NCBI RefSeq assembly: GCF_030019085.1
Contig: NZ_JASEFJ010000002.1
Span: forward strand, 62,001-126,000
Direction of reading: 5' to 3'
Source: Methanoculleus sp.
GTDB taxonomy: Archaea > Halobacteriota > Methanomicrobia > Methanomicrobiales > Methanoculleaceae
Length of the DNA: 64,000 nt
Shown: piece by piece, positions 60,525 to 64,000 of the stretch
Layout: each line of letters opens with the position of its first letter
Position numbering within the stretch: position 1 is the stretch's first letter
The notes under the pieces: model-generated
What the model was told of the DNA's origin: nothing
Seen by the model: the letters and a program-made list of their open reading frames with translations, nothing else
Databases searched by the model: none
Made by a program: the position numbers and the translations under genes

Positions 60525-62276
60525 TCATGTCCGCCCGAACATCTTCTCGAGTCTCTTTCTATCGAGCGCCACAACCGTCGGTCTTCCGTGAGGACACGTC
60601 CAGGGGGTCTTCGTCCGGGCGAGTTGCGAAATCAGCAGTCGCTGCTGCTCGGGCGTGAGGGGGGTGCCGGCCCTGATCGCGCCCTTGCAGGCGATGATGC
60701 AGGTGACCGCCTCCCGGCGGTCGGTGTGGGGGCGTACATCCCCGCTTAGGAGGTCGGCGATCGTTTCCCTGACAGTCCCGGCGGCGTCCTCGACCGCACC
60801 GAGGGCGGTGGGAACAGCCCGGATGGCGAAGGTGTCCCGGCCAAACTCATCCACCACAAACCCCTCCCCCCTCAGGAGGGGGATCGCCTCCCGTAGCGCG
60901 GCGGACTCTTTCGGGGGTAGGGTTAGGATGACCGGGACGAGCAGTTCCTGCGCGGCGGATTCGGCATCACGCTGCTCAACGACCTGGTCGTAGAGGATCC
61001 GTTCGTGGGCGGCGTGCTGATCGATGAGGTAGAGGCTACCGTCGACCCCCTCTGCCACGATGTAGGTTGCAGCCACCTGTCCGATCGGCTCCATTTCAGG
61101 GAGGAGGTTCTTCTCACCCTCCCTCTCCGTTCGGCGGAGGCGTTTATCGGCCAGGCCCGGTCTCCGGTGCCCGGCAGAGTAGATCGCGTCGGCCTCCCGC
61201 GCCACCTGCATCGGTTGCTTGTTATCCACCACGATCTGCTGCTGTGCCGACTCTTCTGGCGAATCACGGGAGAGATCGTGCCCTGCGAGCGCCCCCCTCA
61301 CCGCTGCGGTTACCGCTTCCAGGATCTCGTGTTCCCTGGAGAGACGGACCTCTCTTTTGGTCGGGTGGACGTTGACGTCCACAAGCCCTGTATCGATCGC
61401 AAGATCCATGAACGCTACCGGGTATCTGTCCTTTGGCAGGAGGTTTCCGTAGCCCTCCCTGACGGCGGCGGCGATCTTGCGGGAGACGATGCATCGTCCG
61501 TTGATGGTGACAGAGATCTGAGATGGGTTCCCGCGGTTCTCAGAGGGGCGGGATATGTAACCGCGGATGGTAAGAAACGGGAGTCTCCCTTCAACGGGCA
61601 GGAGCGACCTGGCCAGATCGGCACCATAGAGCCCTGCGATGGTTGCAAGCAGTCCGGCGGATCGCTGGGTTGCCATCCGCTCTTTTCCGTTGTGCACCAC
61701 CCGGAAGGCGATCTCGTCATGCGCCAGCGCCAGACTCTCCACAACGCCGTAGACGTGAGCAAGCTCCGTGTTCCTGCTCTTGAGGAACTTCCGGCGGGCA
61801 GGTGTGTTGTAGAAGAGGCGTTCGACGCTGACCGTCGTCCCCTCCGGCGCCCCGACCTCGCCCACCTCCACGACCTCGCCGCCCCTGACCAACACACGGG
61901 TGCCACTGAGCGCCCCGCCTCTCCGAGGCCGGGTGATCATGGTCACCTCTGCGACCGCGGCGATACTCGCGAGCGCCTCGCCACGGAACCCCAGTGTCTG
62001 GATCCTGGAGAGATCGGTGATATCCCGGATCTTGCTCGTTGCGTGAGGCTGGAACGCAAGGACGGCCTCTTCCGGTGTCATACCCTCCCCGTTGTCAGTC
62101 ACCTGGATCTTTGTTATCCCGGTCGTATCCGAGGTTATCTCAAGGAGGATAGCCGTCGCGCCGGCGTCGATCGCGTTCTCCAGGAGTTCCTTTGCTACCG
62201 ATGCCGGCCGCTCCACGACCTCGCCGGCGGCGATCTGGTTCACGGTCTCGGGGTCGAGGAGATGGATCTCTGTCAT
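60525..62276 (-). CDS. mutL: DNA mismatch repair protein MutL (endonuclease type)
   Basis: 583 residues. N-terminal GHKL ATPase with AKELLENAIDAGATAI, VTDNGEGMTPEEA, HATSKI and GFRGEALASI; a low-complexity linker around 320-395; C-terminal domain with LIDQHAAHERILYD. The consensus endonuclease motif DQHAx2Ex4E ends in Asp here rather than Glu. ACKGAIRAG and CPHGRPTVVAL complete the C-terminal metal site. ATGA overlap with mutS. MutS/MutL of this bacterial type are found only in some archaea. Confidence 0.95.
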   Translation of the reverse strand: MTEIHLLDPETVNQIAAGEVVERPASVAKELLENAIDAGATAILLEITSDTTGITKIQVTDNGEGMTPEEAVLAFQPHATSKIRDITDLSRIQTLGFRGEALASIAAVAEVTMITRPRRGGALSGTRVLVRGGEVVEVGEVGAPEGTTVSVERLFYNTPARRKFLKSRNTELAHVYGVVESLALAHDEIAFRVVHNGKERMATQRSAGLLATIAGLYGADLARSLLPVEGRLPFLTIRGYISRPSENRGNPSQISVTINGRCIVSRKIAAAVREGYGNLLPKDRYPVAFMDLAIDTGLVDVNVHPTKREVRLSREHEILEAVTAAVRGALAGHDLSRDSPEESAQQQIVVDNKQPMQVAREADAIYSAGHRRPGLADKRLRRTEREGEKNLLPEMEPIGQVAATYIVAEGVDGSLYLIDQHAAHERILYDQVVEQRDAESAAQELLVPVILTLPPKESAALREAIPLLRGEGFVVDEFGRDTFAIRAVPTALGAVEDAAGTVRETIADLLSGDVRPHTDRREAVTCIIACKGAIRAGTPLTPEQQRLLISQLARTKTPWTCPHGRPTVVALDRKRLEKMFGRT

Positions 62277-64000
62277 CGGTCTTCATCCTCGCCGTTTGCA
62301 AGCTTCTGGAGACGACATAGGGTGTTCAACGCCTCTATCGGCGTCATCTCGTTCAGGTTCAAATCTCTGAGTTCTTTGACCGCTGGATTCTCCTCCACAA
62401 CACCTTCGCCTGGATCGATCAGGAGCATCTGGGTGTAGAGGGGGGCCCGCGGACCGTCGGTTAGTTGCCGTGTCGATGCCTCTTTCATGAGTTGTCTTGC
62501 CCGGTCGGTAACCTTCTTCGGGACACCTGCGAGCTGGGCGACGTGGACACCATAACTCCTGTCTGTCGCTCCCGGGATGATCTTACGGAGGAAGACAACA
62601 TCTGTCCCGGTATCCTTCACCGCGAAATGGAAGTTCTTCACCCGCGCAAGCGACCCCTCAAGGTCGATCAGATCGTGGAAATGAGTTGCAAAGAGCGTTC
62701 GCGGGCCCACAACTGCTCTCCCGTGCAGGAATTCCACCACCGCCCTTGCGATGGCAGAACCGTCCAGCGTGCTTGTTCCCCGCCCGATCTCGTCCAGAAT
62801 GACGAGGCTCTGCGGCGTTATGTTGTTGAGGATGTTTGCGAGTTCCAGCATCTCGACCATGAACGTGGACTGCCCGGATGCCAGGTCGTCAAACGCCCCC
62901 ACCCTTGTGAAAACCCGGTCGACAACCCCGATGGTTGCATGCCGCGCCGGGACGAAACTCCCCATCTGGGCCATGATGCAGCAGAGCGCCACCGCCCGCA
63001 TGTAGGTGGACTTGCCTGACATGTTTGCTCCTGTGATGATCATGATCTGGGTACCGGCGCTGTCAAGTTCGGTGTCGTTAGGGACAAACGGAGCCTGGAG
63101 GTTCCGCTCTACCACAGGATGCCGGCCGTCGCGGATGATGATCCGTCCGCTCTCCTCGATCCTGGGCCTGGTGTAGTTGTAGCGTGCGGCAACCTCGGCG
63201 AGCGCCGAATAAACGTCGAGCAACCCTAAAGCCCGGGCGGTCGCCTGCAGCCCTGGAACCTCTGCTGCAAGTGTTCTGATGAGTTCGGCGTAGACCTCCG
63301 CTTCAAGTGCCGAGAGTCGGTCCTCCGCGGTCGCGATCATCGCCTCCTTCTCCCGGAGTTCGGGGGTGGTGTAGCGCTCGCCGTTCGCCGTTGTCTGCCG
63401 GCGTTCATACTCCGGTGGAACCAGGTGCAGGTTGGGTTTTGTCACCTCGATGTAGTAGCCGAAGACGCGGTTGTAGCCGACTTTGAGCGACCTGATACCT
63501 GTCCTCTCCCGTTCCTGCTGCTGGAACTCAGCGATCCAGTCCTTCCCGGTCGTTGCCAGGTGCCGGAGGTCGTCGAGTTTCGCGTTAAAACCCTCGCGGA
63601 TCATGCTGCCCGATCTGGCGAGTGCCGGGGGGTCGTCGACTATCGCCCGGCCAATCAGGTCTACAAGAGATGCGTGGTCGCCCATCATCCCCAGAGCATC
63701 GCGAATAAGGGGCGGCGCGTCGGCGTCAAAGAGTGCCTTTATGTCCGGGATCGTTTCGAGCGACTCCCTGAGCGTTGCGAGATCCCTGGGACCGACATTT
63801 CCATAGGCGATCCTCCCGGCGATCCGCTCTATATCGGCAACATCGTTGAGAGCTGCACGAAGTGCCTGCCGCTCAATGGTGTGGTCAAAGAACCATTCCA
63901 CCGCATCGAGTCGTGCCTCGATGGCGTCCTTCCGTAGCAGCGGTGCGATCAGAAATGACCTCATCGTCCGGCTTCCCATCGGCGTCTCGGTGAGATCGAG
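62273..64000 (-). CDS. mutS: DNA mismatch repair protein MutS (5' part beyond window)
   Basis: About 575 C-terminal residues are in the window; the frame is open to the right edge and runs on upstream, so roughly the first 300 residues are missing. Seen are the core-lever region, clamp, LHLVPPEYERRQTTANGERY, the Walker A ITGANMSGKSTYMRAVAL, Walker B DEIGRGTSTLDGSAIA and a short C-terminal tail. The internal ATG at 63979 is only inside the gene. Overlaps mutL by 4 bases. Confidence 0.96.
   Translation of the reverse strand, partial: LDLTETPMGSRTMRSFLIAPLLRKDAIEARLDAVEWFFDHTIERQALRAALNDVADIERIAGRIAYGNVGPRDLATLRESLETIPDIKALFDADAPPLIRDALGMMGDHASLVDLIGRAIVDDPPALARSGSMIREGFNAKLDDLRHLATTGKDWIAEFQQQERERTGIRSLKVGYNRVFGYYIEVTKPNLHLVPPEYERRQTTANGERYTTPELREKEAMIATAEDRLSALEAEVYAELIRTLAAEVPGLQATARALGLLDVYSALAEVAARYNYTRPRIEESGRIIIRDGRHPVVERNLQAPFVPNDTELDSAGTQIMIITGANMSGKSTYMRAVALCCIMAQMGSFVPARHATIGVVDRVFTRVGAFDDLASGQSTFMVEMLELANILNNITPQSLVILDEIGRGTSTLDGSAIARAVVEFLHGRAVVGPRTLFATHFHDLIDLEGSLARVKNFHFAVKDTGTDVVFLRKIIPGATDRSYGVHVAQLAGVPKKVTDRARQLMKEASTRQLTDGPRAPLYTQMLLIDPGEGVVEENPAVKELRDLNLNEMTPIEALNTLCRLQKLANGEDEDR

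Noticed and set aside
1-64000. CRISPR array, insertion sequence, prophage or integrated element
   Set aside because: No repeated spacers, no transposase or integrase motif, and both tRNAs are intact without a duplicated 3' end nearby.

Overview
The window is a dense stretch of a methanogenic archaeal chromosome, most like Methanomicrobiales (Methanoculleus or a close relative). The evidence is sn-glycerol-1-phosphate dehydrogenase (archaeal lipids), archaeal-type ProS, LeuS and MetG, the S19e/L39e/L31e/aIF6/LX/prefoldin/FtsY/SRP54/L21e/Rpb4 cluster, TrmY plus Pus10, a PINA ATPase, an archaeal split pilus platform, B12-dependent ribonucleotide reductase and many euryarchaeal DUF families. TATA boxes, purine-rich ribosome binding sites, ATGA-type overlaps and poly-T stops are all visible. 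Genus assignment is inference, since no search was run. I found no insertion sequence, prophage, CRISPR array or rRNA; there are two tRNAs, Phe(GAA) and Arg(TCT).

Layout. 1-4.7 kb: UPF0179 (cut by the window edge) and egsA on minus, divergent from DUF63, SpoIIM-like and proS; a zinc-ribbon protein. 4.9-12.7 kb: mntP, divergent from a fused N-carbamoylputrescine amidase/agmatine deiminase whose amidase domain has lost its catalytic Cys; korAB; a small membrane protein; archaeal glutamate synthase. 12.9-23 kb: lipoprotein, riboflavin-pathway reductase, orphan sensor kinase, TrpF-like protein, tRNA-Phe, DHH phosphoesterase, metG, tRNA-Arg, PAC2 and DUF473. 23-34.2 kb: a minus operon (prepilin peptidase, hisI, PINA, leuS) divergent from a pilus assembly operon (companion protein, secretion ATPase, two F-type platform proteins).

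34.4-48.8 kb: cobyric acid synthase divergent from class II ribonucleotide reductase, aIF1, a ribbon-helix-helix protein, cysteine-rich proteins, a nucleotidyltransferase, CBS/ParB-like and Hsp20 proteins, a membrane FKBP-like protein, thioredoxin, bacterial-type exonuclease VII (xseAB), a xylose-isomerase-like protein, a CBS/CorC membrane protein and purN. 48.8-59.4 kb: RNase P Rpr2, a YhbY/CRM protein and a seventeen-gene translation, secretion and RNA-modification run from S19e to a HemK2-like methyltransferase. 59.6-64 kb: a membrane-anchored Lon-like protease, and mutS-mutL (mutS cut by the edge).

How genes fit together. Pus10 makes pseudouridine-54 and TrmY methylates it, and their genes overlap. 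FtsY and SRP54 are translationally coupled. CobQ supplies the cobalamin pathway next to a cobalamin-dependent reductase. Prepilin peptidase lies back to back with the pilus machinery. The most unusual items are the amidase/agmatine deiminase fusion with Cys-to-Ser at its nucleophile, and several well-placed palindromes: in the glutamate synthase promoter (resembling a nitrogen-regulator site), beside mntP, and next to the TATA box of the ribbon-helix-helix gene.
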